DNA of 64,000 nt from Protaetiibacter mangrovi (lineage in GTDB: Bacteria > Actinomycetota > Actinomycetes > Actinomycetales > Microbacteriaceae): NCBI RefSeq assembly GCF_024752305.1, contig NZ_JANTHX010000007.1, positions 588,306 through 652,305 on the forward strand, given 5' to 3'. Below the pieces are notes generated by a model. That model had not been told where the DNA came from and ran no database searches. It was given only the letters and a program-made list of their open reading frames with translations. Numbering within the stretch: position 1 is the stretch's first letter; each line of letters opens with the position of its first letter. Positions 16,467 to 24,579 of the stretch are shown here, piece by piece. A program made the position numbers and the translations under genes.

Positions 16467-17186
16467 ATGCACCCCGCTCTGCGCGGCGACCACCACGTGC
16501 ACTCGACGTTCTCGGACGACGCGGTCTCGACGCTCGCCGAGAACGTCGCCGCCGCCCATGCCGCCGGACTCACCGAGCTGCGTCTCGTCGACCACGTGCG
16601 CCGCGACACCACCTGGGTGCCCGAGTTCCTCGCCGCCGTCGCGGGGCTCGAGGTGCCCGACGGGCTCGTCGTGCGCACCGGGGTCGAGGCGAAGATCCTC
16701 GACGCGGCCGGCGGGCTCGACATCCCGGCCGACCTCGCCGGTGTCGACCGCATCCTCATGGCCGACCACCAGTTCCCCGGAACCGACGGACCGTGGTCGC
16801 CCGCCGCGACGGTCGAGCGCCTGGCGCAGGGCCTCGCACCGGACGACGCGCTCGACCTGCTGATCTCCGGACTGGTCGGGGCGATGCGCCGCCACCCCGG
16901 CAACCAGCTCGCGCACTGCTTCTCGATCCTTCCCAAGGTGGGCCTCTCCGAGGAGTCCCTCGGCGCCGAACGGCTCGCGGAATGGGCGGGCGTCGCCGCC
17001 GCGACCGGAACGGCCGTCGAGGTCAACGAGAAGTGGGCGTGCCCGGGGCCGCAGGCGCTCGCCGCCGCCCACGCCGCCGGGGTCGAGCTGGTCGCGTCGA
17101 CGGACAGTCACGTCGCCTCCGACGTGGGACGCTACGAGCGGGTGATCCCGCTGCTGGCGGGTCTCGACGACGAGGGGGCGGTGTGA
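16467..17186 (+). CDS. PHP-domain phosphoesterase
   Basis: 239 residues. The PHP metal-site motifs are present in order: GDHHVHSTFSDD (H10, H12, D17), VDHVRR near 41, GVEAKI near 72, MADHQFPG near 99, LAHCFS near 149 and the C-terminal STDSHV near 217. PHP enzymes hydrolyse phosphoesters with a trinuclear metal site. Family members include histidinol phosphatases and the CpsB/YwqE protein-tyrosine phosphatases that act with polysaccharide systems. The length fits a stand-alone phosphatase. It lies in the coupled operon; its stop and the next ATG share one base (TGATG). The substrate is unknown; a role in glycan assembly or its control is inferred from context. Confidence 0.8.
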   Translation: MHPALRGDHHVHSTFSDDAVSTLAENVAAAHAAGLTELRLVDHVRRDTTWVPEFLAAVAGLEVPDGLVVRTGVEAKILDAAGGLDIPADLAGVDRILMADHQFPGTDGPWSPAATVERLAQGLAPDDALDLLISGLVGAMRRHPGNQLAHCFSILPKVGLSEESLGAERLAEWAGVAAATGTAVEVNEKWACPGPQALAAAHAAGVELVASTDSHVASDVGRYERVIPLLAGLDDEGAV

Positions 17187-18682
17187 TGGACGCGTTCTGG
17201 CAGGTGGCGTACGACGCACTGGTGGTGGTGCTCCTGGTCCTGGTCGCCACCGGCGCGGTCCCCGTGGTGACGGCCGCCATCCACTTCCTCGTCGTGCCGC
17301 TGCACGCGTTCATCAACCACTACGGCAAAGCCGAGCCGTTCACCCCGAACGTCGCCGTGCTGGTGCCCGCCTGGAACGAGGGAGCGGTCGTCGGCACGAC
17401 CATCGACCGGCTGCTCGAACTGGACTACCCCGCCGAGGCGCTCCGGGTCTACGTGATCGACGACGCCTCCACCGACGACACCCCGGATGTGGTGCGGGCG
17501 AAAGCCGCCGAGCACGCCGGCCAGGTGTTCCTGCTGCAGCGGCAGCAGGGCGGCCAGGGCAAGGCGCACACCCTGAACCACGGGGTGCGGGTGGTGCTCG
17601 GCGAGGACTGGGCCGAGGCGGTGCTCATCATGGACGCCGACGTGATCTTCACCCACAGCTCCCTGCGCCGCATGACGCAGCACCTCGCCGACCCGCAGGT
17701 GGGCGCGGTGTCGGGCTACATCGCCGAGGGCAGTCGCGACCCCAACTACATGACGAGGTTCATCGCCATCGAGTACGTGCTCGCACAGCTCGCCTCGCGC
17801 CGGGCGCAGAACGTGCTGGGCGCCCACGCCTGCCTCGCGGGCGGCGCGCAGCTGCACTCGCGCGCGAACCTCGAGGCGATCGGCGGCGCCATCCCGACCG
17901 GCACGCTCGCCGAGGACACCGTGGCGACCTTCGAATCGCAGCTGCACGGGCGGCGCATGGTGTTCGAGCCGCACGCCGTGGTGCTGGCCGAAGAACCCGG
18001 CACGATCGACGCGCTCTGGAAGCAGCGGCTTCGCTGGGCCCGCGGCAACGTGCAGGTGAGCTCGATGTACCGCAAGGTCTGGTTCCGCTGGGGCCGCGGC
18101 GTGCACCACCTCGGCAACATCGCCTTCGGGGCGTCCTGGTTCAGCATCTTCCTGCTGCCGTTCGCGATGATCCTCTCGTCGATCGGGCTGGTCGGCCTGC
18201 TGCTGCTCGAGAGCGACCTGGCGCAGCTCGTGTTCCGGGCGCTGTGGATCACGGCGGCCCTCACCTACATCTTCTCGATGGTGCTCGGGGTGCAGCTCGA
18301 CGGGCGGGTCGGACGGCTGTCCTGGCGCGAGGCGTTCCTGTTCCCGGGTGCGATCTCGTTCGTGGTGATGGTCGCGGCGCTCTTCCCCGGCCTCATCGAG
18401 GTGCAGCTGCCGGCGCTGTTCGGCATGAAGCTGCTGCCGGAGGGGTACTTCTGGCTGACCCTCGGCATCTACGTCTGGATCTCCGCGGCGATGGCGGGGG
18501 CGGCGCTCGCGCGGATGATCGAGAACACGAAGGCCGGACGCTTCCTGTCGCCGCTGCTCATCTACCTCGTGGGATACGGTCCGCTTCTGTGCGCCATCAC
18601 GGTCGACTCGTACCTCAAGGAGTGGCGCAAGGCGGATACCGTCTGGATCAAGACCGAGAAGACGGGGAGGGTCCTGGGATGA
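17186..18682 (+). CDS. Processive family 2 glycosyltransferase (polysaccharide synthase-like)
   Basis: 498 residues. An N-terminal membrane segment (about 10-40) is followed by a GT-A domain with VLVPAWNEG at 58-66, DD at 92-93 (YVIDDASTDDTP), the metal motif DAD at 150-152, ED at 243-244 and QRLRW at 280-284. The D, DxD, ED, QxxRW set is typical of processive synthases such as PgaC/IcaA, hyaluronan and cellulose synthases. Four or five C-terminal membrane helices follow (about 305-480). A deacetylase gene lies upstream and a 49-residue membrane protein follows directly, as in PNAG systems (PgaB/PgaC/PgaD). The polymer is not identifiable from sequence. Confidence 0.85.
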   Translation: MDAFWQVAYDALVVVLLVLVATGAVPVVTAAIHFLVVPLHAFINHYGKAEPFTPNVAVLVPAWNEGAVVGTTIDRLLELDYPAEALRVYVIDDASTDDTPDVVRAKAAEHAGQVFLLQRQQGGQGKAHTLNHGVRVVLGEDWAEAVLIMDADVIFTHSSLRRMTQHLADPQVGAVSGYIAEGSRDPNYMTRFIAIEYVLAQLASRRAQNVLGAHACLAGGAQLHSRANLEAIGGAIPTGTLAEDTVATFESQLHGRRMVFEPHAVVLAEEPGTIDALWKQRLRWARGNVQVSSMYRKVWFRWGRGVHHLGNIAFGASWFSIFLLPFAMILSSIGLVGLLLLESDLAQLVFRALWITAALTYIFSMVLGVQLDGRVGRLSWREAFLFPGAISFVVMVAALFPGLIEVQLPALFGMKLLPEGYFWLTLGIYVWISAAMAGAALARMIENTKAGRFLSPLLIYLVGYGPLLCAITVDSYLKEWRKADTVWIKTEKTGRVLG

Positions 18683-18828
18683 GCGAGCAGTCTCGTCACG
18701 ACCGCACCGAGGCGTGGGCCGACCTGCGCCGCATCGCACGACGCGAGTACCTGCTGCTGGTGCAGGCGGGGATCGCCGTCGTCGTCCTCGTCGCGATCGT
18801 CTGGGTGCGACAGGCGTTCTTCGCGTGA
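18679..18828 (+). CDS. Small single-pass membrane protein (49 aa)
   Basis: MSEQSRHDRTEAWADLRRIA precedes a charged stretch and one membrane helix (about 27-43, LVQAGIAVVVLVAIVWV), ending RQAFFA. It is coupled on both sides: ATGA overlap with the glycosyltransferase and GTGA overlap with the response regulator. That arrangement makes it a real gene despite its size. By position it could be an accessory subunit of the glycosyltransferase, analogous to PgaD/IcaD, but there is no sequence evidence for homology. Confidence 0.75.
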   Translation: MSEQSRHDRTEAWADLRRIARREYLLLVQAGIAVVVLVAIVWVRQAFFA

Positions 18829-19178
18829 GCGGACTCCCCGTCGCGCTCGTCGTCGAAGACAGCGACGACCAGGCCGGGCTGCTGCGACGCTACCTCGAAC
18901 GCTCCGGCTGCGACGTCGTCGTGGCCGCGAGCGGCGAGAAGGCACTCGAGCTGCTCGAGACGGTCAGCCCCGTGCTCGCCATCGTCGACCTGATCCTCCC
19001 CGGCATCTCCGGGGAGGAGTTCGCCGAGCACCTGCGGCGCACCCATCCCGACTGCCTGCTCGCGATCACCTCTGTGCACGACGCCACCCGCTATCCGGAA
19101 GCGGACGCGGTGCTGCCGAAGCCGTTCACCGGCGCGCAGGTCGCGGCCGTCGCCGAACGGGCGATCGGGTCGCCGTGA
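18825..19178 (+). CDS. Stand-alone response regulator receiver
   Basis: 117 residues, a single CheY-like domain: acidic residues E11-D12, phosphoacceptor Asp55 in LAIVDLILPGISG, Thr/Ser switch in ITSVHD and the conserved lysine in VLPKPF. No output domain. It starts on GTG 18825 overlapping the previous stop and ends overlapping the kinase start, so it is made together with the kinase. It may act as a phosphate shuttle or sink competing with the receiver-deacetylase fusion. Confidence 0.9.
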   Translation: MSGLPVALVVEDSDDQAGLLRRYLERSGCDVVVAASGEKALELLETVSPVLAIVDLILPGISGEEFAEHLRRTHPDCLLAITSVHDATRYPEADAVLPKPFTGAQVAAVAERAIGSP

Positions 19179-20923
19179 CGCGGGCCGAGGGGCGGGTCTG
19201 GGAGCGCTGGTACGCGTTCCTCGACACCCCGAGCCCCCTGCTCAAGCAGGCGCCGACCGCGACCGCACTCGTGCTCGCGATCGTGATCACGCTGGTCACC
19301 CCGGACCTCGTCTTCGACCCGCTTCCCGCCGCGCTCGTCGGGATAGGGGCGGTCGCGGCGGCGACGTCGATGGCGCTCGTGTTGAGCCTGCAGCGCACGC
19401 CGGTACCCGAGTGGACCGTGCTCACCATCCCGATGATCGACATCCTCGGGCTCGGCCTGTTCCGGGCAGGCACCGGCGGCACCGGCTCGATCTACGCCGC
19501 CCTCATCCTGATGCCCATCGTCTGGCTCGCCGCCGCCCCGGGCTTGCGGAACGTGATCATCGTGGTGGGGCTGTCGTCGCTCGCGCTCTCGCTGCCCTAC
19601 CTGGCCGACCCGCCCGAGAGCGGTTCGCAGTGGCTCCGTGTCATCGTCTCGCCCGCGATCTTCGCCGTGGTGGCGGTGATCATCAACGAGCTGTCGCGCC
19701 TCGGCCGCGTCCGTGCCGAAGAGGCGGAGCGGCTGGTCGCCGAACGGTCGGATGCGCTCGAGGAGACCATGCGCGCCGTCGCGAAGCTGCAGGACAGCGA
19801 GCAGCGCTACCGCGAGCTGCTCGAGATGTTCCGCAGCGTCTGGAACGCGACGACCGCCCAGGCCGTCGTCGCGACCGACCACGACGGGCTCGTGGTGGCC
19901 TGGAACCCGGGTGCGACCGAACTGTTCGGCTTCGAAGACCTCGACGCCGAGTACGCGATGCGGGTGCAGGAGCTGTTCTCGCCCGACACCGTCGCCATGC
20001 TCGACACGGAGGCGCTGCGCGTGCGCGACGACGACCCGCTCTCACCGGGCGTGCGTTCCCTGTTCGCGCTCGCCGACACCGGCATCCCGGTCGTACGCGA
20101 GTTCCCGATGACCCGCGAGGACGGGTCGACCGTGCCGGTGCGCCTCACCATCACCATCCGTCGCGACGGTACCGATGCGCGGGTCGGCTACCTGCTGGTC
20201 GCGACCGACGAGACGCGCGCCCACGAGGTCTCCCGCATGAAGGACGAGTTCGTCGGCATGATCTCGCACGAGCTGCGCACCCCGCTCAGCTCGATCCTCG
20301 GCTACCTGGAGCTCCTGCGCGACGACACCGAGCATCCGCTCACCGAGGAGCAGCTGCAGTTCCTGTCCGTCGCCGAGCGCAACGCGCGCCGGCTGCTGCG
20401 GCTCGTCGGCGACCTCCTGTTCACGGCGCAGGTCGAGTCGGGGCGCTTCCCGCTCGACAAGCACGAGGTCGACCTCGCCGCCGTCGTGCGTGCGGCGATC
20501 GAGTCGGCGCAGCCGGTCGCCGACACGGGCGGCGTCGGCATGGTGAGTGCCGTACCGGAACGCGAGGTGCGGGTCCTGGCCGACCCCGTTCGGATCGGCC
20601 AGGCGGTCGACAACCTCATCTCGAACGCGCTCAAGTTCACCCCGAGAGGCGGCGACGTCGTGGTCACCCTCACCGCCGACGAACAGGCGGCGACGATCAG
20701 CGTGCGCGACACCGGCCTCGGCATCCCGCCCGACGAGGTCGACCGGTTGTTCACCCGCTTCTTCCGCGCGAGCACCGCCACCCGGAACGCGGTGCCGGGC
20801 GTGGGACTCGGCCTCAACATCACCAAGGCGATCGTGAGCGCGCACGACGGCGAGATGGATGTCGCGAGCGAGGAGGGCGTCGGCACGGAGTTCCGCATCG
20901 TGCTGCCCCGCGGCACGCACTGA
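19175..20923 (+). CDS. Membrane sensor histidine kinase with PAS domain
   Basis: 582 residues. Five or six membrane helices occupy about 28-170, followed by a coiled linker (172-215), a PAS domain (about 215-345, ending GYLLVATDETRAHEVSRM), and HisKA with SHELRTPLS (His365). The C-terminal HATPase has VDNLISNALKFTPRGG (N box), DTGLGIPPDEVDRLF (G1) and GVGLGLNITKAIV (G2). It is the last gene of the seven-gene operon, coupled by GTGA overlap. Both receivers in the operon are natural targets. The many-helix sensor resembles MHYT/MASE-type input but the ligand is unknown. It converges with the aldo/keto reductase gene. Confidence 0.9.
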   Translation: MTRAEGRVWERWYAFLDTPSPLLKQAPTATALVLAIVITLVTPDLVFDPLPAALVGIGAVAAATSMALVLSLQRTPVPEWTVLTIPMIDILGLGLFRAGTGGTGSIYAALILMPIVWLAAAPGLRNVIIVVGLSSLALSLPYLADPPESGSQWLRVIVSPAIFAVVAVIINELSRLGRVRAEEAERLVAERSDALEETMRAVAKLQDSEQRYRELLEMFRSVWNATTAQAVVATDHDGLVVAWNPGATELFGFEDLDAEYAMRVQELFSPDTVAMLDTEALRVRDDDPLSPGVRSLFALADTGIPVVREFPMTREDGSTVPVRLTITIRRDGTDARVGYLLVATDETRAHEVSRMKDEFVGMISHELRTPLSSILGYLELLRDDTEHPLTEEQLQFLSVAERNARRLLRLVGDLLFTAQVESGRFPLDKHEVDLAAVVRAAIESAQPVADTGGVGMVSAVPEREVRVLADPVRIGQAVDNLISNALKFTPRGGDVVVTLTADEQAATISVRDTGLGIPPDEVDRLFTRFFRASTATRNAVPGVGLGLNITKAIVSAHDGEMDVASEEGVGTEFRIVLPRGTH

Positions 20924-20935
20924 TCGCGGGGCGCC

Positions 20936-21826
20936 TCAGTCGGTGGGCGGTGCCGGCGGCGTGCCGAGCGCGTCGAGCGCCGCCCAGAACTCCACGTCGA
21001 CACTCGCCTGCACGTGGCGCTCGAGCTCGGCGAGGCGCTCCGTCGAGTTGACGCCCACCACGGTCGAATGGATGCGGGGATCCCGCAGCGAGAAGTGCAG
21101 AGCCGCCGTCGCGGGCTCGACACCCCACTCGGCGCACAGCGCCCGGAAGCGGTCGACGTGCGCCAGGAACTCGGCGCTCGGCTCCGAGTAGCCGTAGGTG
21201 CGGCCGCGGAAGTTGTCGCCCGCGAGGATGCCGGCGCCGAAGGGCGCGGCGTTGAACACGGTCATGCCGCGCTCGGTCGCGAGATCCAGGATCCGCTCGG
21301 CGGAGCGGTCGACGACCGTGTACCGGTTGTGGGTGAGCACCGCGTCGAACACGTCGGTCCGCACGTACTCCTCCACCAGCTCGCGGCGACCCGCGGCGAT
21401 GCCGATCGCCCCGATCCGGCCCTGCTCCCGCAGCCGGATGAGGGCGTCGACCGCCCCGCCGGGCGCCATCGCGTCGGTCACCGAGATCGTGTACGGATCG
21501 TGCAGGTGGTAGAGCGGAAGCGTCTCGAGGCCGAGCCGCTCGGTCGACTCCTCGAAGCTGCGTCGCATCCGGTCGCCCGTGAAGGCACCGGTCACCGGGT
21601 CCTGGTCGCCCTTCGAGAACACCACCCGCTCCTCGGGCAGGCCGCCGATCCCGCGGATCGCCTCACCGAGCAGGCGCTCGCTCTCGCCGTCGGCGTAGTT
21701 GTTCGAGGTGTCGGCCTGGTGGAACGTCGACGACAGGATCGCCGTGGCGAGGGCGAGATCCGCGCCGGGCCGCTTGCCGAGGCCCGAGGTGCCGACGGTG
21801 ACGGGTTCGAGTTCGAGGTGGAGCAT
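20936..21826 (-). CDS. Aldo/keto reductase (D-threo-aldose dehydrogenase type)
   Basis: 296 residues, TIM-barrel NAD(P)H oxidoreductase. Tetrad candidates are visible: Asp and Tyr in QADTSNNYADGESERLLG, Lys in VVFSKGDQD and His in LYHLHDPY. The C-terminal part RDPRIHSTVVGVNSTERLAE is typical of the family. The longer loop after the lysine and the HDPY motif point to the D-threo-aldose/L-fucose dehydrogenase subgroup. It is a single-gene unit. A CTCCGCGGAG palindrome (21849-21858) lies upstream, but no clear promoter is visible. Confidence 0.8.
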   Translation of the reverse strand: MLHLELEPVTVGTSGLGKRPGADLALATAILSSTFHQADTSNNYADGESERLLGEAIRGIGGLPEERVVFSKGDQDPVTGAFTGDRMRRSFEESTERLGLETLPLYHLHDPYTISVTDAMAPGGAVDALIRLREQGRIGAIGIAAGRRELVEEYVRTDVFDAVLTHNRYTVVDRSAERILDLATERGMTVFNAAPFGAGILAGDNFRGRTYGYSEPSAEFLAHVDRFRALCAEWGVEPATAALHFSLRDPRIHSTVVGVNSTERLAELERHVQASVDVEFWAALDALGTPPAPPTD

Positions 21827-21911
21827 GCGTCCATGGTGCCACTCGACGCTCCGCGGAGTGCGGATTCGCGTTCGGGCCGAATGCCCTCGCGCGCACTGCG
21901 AACGCCGCGTG

Positions 21912-22523
21912 CTACGCGGCGGAGGCGCCCTCGGCGGCCTCCCACGACTCGGCGATCAGCTCCGAGCCGAGCGGGGTGGGGTGCACGCCGTCGGCCGCGA
22001 TCGCCGCGGCGCCGTGGTGGAGCGCCGCGACCGTGAGCACCCGGTGCAGCGGCACGAAGGCCGCGGCGAACTCGGTGGCGAGCGACGCGACGGCGGCGCG
22101 CTTGCCGTCGAGATCGTCGAGCCACTCCCTCTGCTCGTCCCGCACCGGCGTCAGGAACGGCTCGACGAGGATGAGCCGCGGGTTCGACGCCGCGAGCGCC
22201 TCCTCGAGCAGGCCCCTGTAGACGCTCTCGAAGTGCGCGGCGCTCGTCGGCATGCCGCGGTCGAAGCGCCGCCACGTGTCGTTGATGCCGATGTAGACGG
22301 TGAGCACGCTCGGGGCGAGCTCGATCGCATCCGCCTGCCAGCGCTCGCGGAGGTCGCCGATGCGGTCCCCGCCGATTCCGCGGTTGACGATCGTGCGATG
22401 GTCGCCGCGCCGCGCGAGACCCTCGGCCGCGAGGCGCACATAGCCGCGGCCGAGGCCGTCCGGATCGTCGCGTCGCCCGGCATCGGTGATCGAGTCGCCG
22501 ATGAAGAGCACGGGGCCGGTCAT
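21912..22523 (-). CDS. SGNH/GDSL hydrolase
   Basis: 203 residues. The blocks of the SGNH fold are present: FIGDSITDAG (Ser10), GIGGDRIGDL (Gly), YIGINDTWRRF (Asn) and DGVHPTPLG (Asp/His). These are esterases acting on acyl or acetyl groups; no signal peptide is present, so it is cytoplasmic. It starts 4 bp inside the end of the OafA-like acyltransferase gene (ATGA), which suggests that the pair act on the same acylated glycan. A TAACCT hexamer 6 nt before the ATG could add an internal leaderless promoter. The stop codon lies within a GCCGCGT/ACGCGGC hairpin (21904-21920). Confidence 0.85.
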   Translation of the reverse strand: MTGPVLFIGDSITDAGRRDDPDGLGRGYVRLAAEGLARRGDHRTIVNRGIGGDRIGDLRERWQADAIELAPSVLTVYIGINDTWRRFDRGMPTSAAHFESVYRGLLEEALAASNPRLILVEPFLTPVRDEQREWLDDLDGKRAAVASLATEFAAAFVPLHRVLTVAALHHGAAAIAADGVHPTPLGSELIAESWEAAEGASAA

Positions 22524-24523
22524 GCGGTCAGGTTAGCGGCGATGTGCTGCTCGAGCCACGGTTCCAGGGCCATGACGGCGGTCCGTGTGAGGTGGGCGTT
22601 GAGGTCCTGATAGAGCACCACGTTGCCGAGCACCTGCGGACAGCCCGTCGGAGTGCACAGCACGGGGATGGGATCGATGACCGGGATCGCGAGCTCACGC
22701 GCCGCGGCGGCGGCCCGGTCCGGCACCTCGTCGAGGGCCTCCGTGCGCGACACGATGCAGTCGGCCGCGCGCACCGGGTCGCCACGGCTGTCGTCGATGC
22801 AGCGGTAGGCGGCATCCGTGACCCGCGGGACGTCGGCGATGACGACGACCGGCAGATCGTGTTCGACGAGGACGCGGTAGAACGCGGCGACGTCGTCGGC
22901 CGGGGTCGTGGACCCGCGGTAGCCGGTGGCCAGGATCAGGTCGTACCCGCCGGCCTCGAGGAGGTCCGGAACCTCCGAGCCGCCGGCGCAGGCGTAGAAC
23001 CCGGCGCCGTCGCAGGAGACGCCGACGAAGGTGTCGAGGCGCCAGGCGCCCGCCTCGGCGGCATCCCGGAGTGCCGGGATGTACATCGCGGCATGGGAGT
23101 CGCCGGTGAGGGCGATCCGCACCGCGGCATCCTCGGGACCGTAGGAGCAGCGATGCGCCGCCTCGTGGGTGAGGTCGAAGCAGTCGTACATCCCCGCCTT
23201 GTCGTCGACGCGGGCGCCGATCGACGGCACGAGCGGCTCGAGGGGAGCGACCGGTGCCTCGAGGTCGGGGATCTCGCCCTGCGCGCTGGCGGGCTCGGAC
23301 TGGTTGCCGAGAATCCAGAGCCCGCTTCCCGCCACGGCCACCACCAGCGCGATCGAGGTCGCCGCCGGCGCGAATCCCCGCCACCACGGCGTCGTCCAGA
23401 GGGTGCCGAACCGGAAGGGATCCTCCACGAGCACCTTCGAGATCGCGGCGAGCAGGATCGCGCCGCCGATCACGGCGACCTTCATCCCGGTGGTGAGGGG
23501 CCCGACGGCGCTCGCGAGCACGATGATCAGCGGCCAGTGCCACAGGTACACCCCGTACGAGATGTCGCCGAGGTAGGTCACCGGGCGGATGCGTCCGAGC
23601 ACCGTCGGGGAGAACGGATGCCCGGGGTCACCCGCCGCGAGGCAGAGCACGGTGCCGAGCACGGGGATCGCGGCGATCCACCCGGGGAACGGCGCGCCGT
23701 CGGGGATCAGGAGCATCGAGCCGACGATCGTGAGGAAGCCGGCCCACGCCCCGGAGGTGCGCAGGATGGTGGCGCGGCGCGTGAGGGGTGCGACGTCGAT
23801 CCGGGAGGAGACACCGAACGCGAGCAGGGCACCCGCCGCGAACTCCCACGCGCGCGTGGTGGTCGCGAAGTAGGCGAATCCGGGATCGCCGGCGGTCTGC
23901 ACCACCGAGGCGGCGAACGACCCCACCAGCACGAGCACGATCGCCGCGAACGAGAACCTGCGGGCACGGCTCGCGTGGCCCGTCGTTCCGAGCTGATGAC
24001 CGGAACGACCGGCGAGCCAGATCGCGACGACGAACAGGAGCGGCCAGACGATGTAGAACTGCTCCTCCACCGACAGCGACCAGAAGTGCTGGGTGGGCGA
24101 CGGCGCCGCATCCCGCGTCAGGTAGTCGACGGAGTCATGGATCAGCAACCAGTTCTGCCCGTAGAGCGCGGCGGCGACGGCGTTGCGCAGGGTCGGGATC
24201 CAGGTCGACGCCGGCATCCACAGCAGCGCCGCGCCGATCGTCGCCAGCAGCACGACTCCCGCCAGCGGGAGCAGCCGACGCGCCCGGCGCGCCCAGAAGC
24301 GCCCGACGTGCACCCCGCTGCGCACGGCCGTGGGCAGCAGGTGCGAGGTGATCAGGAACCCGGACACCACGAAGAACACGTCGACGCCCACGTACCCGCC
24401 GGCGATCCGCTCGGGCCAGAGGTGATAGAGCAGCACGCCCCCGACCGCGAGCGCGCGCAGCACCTGGATGTCCGGTCGCGAGGGGGTTCGGGCGGTTCGC
24501 GCCGGCTCGCGGGTGGAGGACAT
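22520..24523 (-). CDS. OafA/YrhL-type acyltransferase with C-terminal SGNH domain
   Basis: 667 residues. An N-terminal acyltransferase-3 membrane domain (about 18-400, ten or so helices) has the usual RPDIQVLRALAVGGVLLYHL opening, GGYVGVDVFFVVSGFLI and SLSVEEQFYIVWP. A linker is followed by an extracytoplasmic SGNH-like domain (about 440-660) with RIALTGDSHAAMYIPAL. This architecture is found in O-acetylases of cell-surface polysaccharides. It may be the O-acetyltransferase for the glycan made by the nearby GT2 operon, which is inference from proximity. The promoter hexamer TACGAT is 8 nt before the ATG. Confidence 0.85.
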   Translation of the reverse strand: MSSTREPARTARTPSRPDIQVLRALAVGGVLLYHLWPERIAGGYVGVDVFFVVSGFLITSHLLPTAVRSGVHVGRFWARRARRLLPLAGVVLLATIGAALLWMPASTWIPTLRNAVAAALYGQNWLLIHDSVDYLTRDAAPSPTQHFWSLSVEEQFYIVWPLLFVVAIWLAGRSGHQLGTTGHASRARRFSFAAIVLVLVGSFAASVVQTAGDPGFAYFATTTRAWEFAAGALLAFGVSSRIDVAPLTRRATILRTSGAWAGFLTIVGSMLLIPDGAPFPGWIAAIPVLGTVLCLAAGDPGHPFSPTVLGRIRPVTYLGDISYGVYLWHWPLIIVLASAVGPLTTGMKVAVIGGAILLAAISKVLVEDPFRFGTLWTTPWWRGFAPAATSIALVVAVAGSGLWILGNQSEPASAQGEIPDLEAPVAPLEPLVPSIGARVDDKAGMYDCFDLTHEAAHRCSYGPEDAAVRIALTGDSHAAMYIPALRDAAEAGAWRLDTFVGVSCDGAGFYACAGGSEVPDLLEAGGYDLILATGYRGSTTPADDVAAFYRVLVEHDLPVVVIADVPRVTDAAYRCIDDSRGDPVRAADCIVSRTEALDEVPDRAAAAARELAIPVIDPIPVLCTPTGCPQVLGNVVLYQDLNAHLTRTAVMALEPWLEQHIAANLTA

Positions 24524-24579
24524 GACGGATCATCGTAACCCGGCGGGGTACACGACCGTGCGCGAGGAGCGTCCCCCGA

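Noticed and set aside
21849-21858. CTCCGCGGAG palindrome upstream of the aldo/keto reductase as an operator
   Set aside because: Ten GC-rich bases occur by chance often in this composition; there is no second site and no linked regulator.
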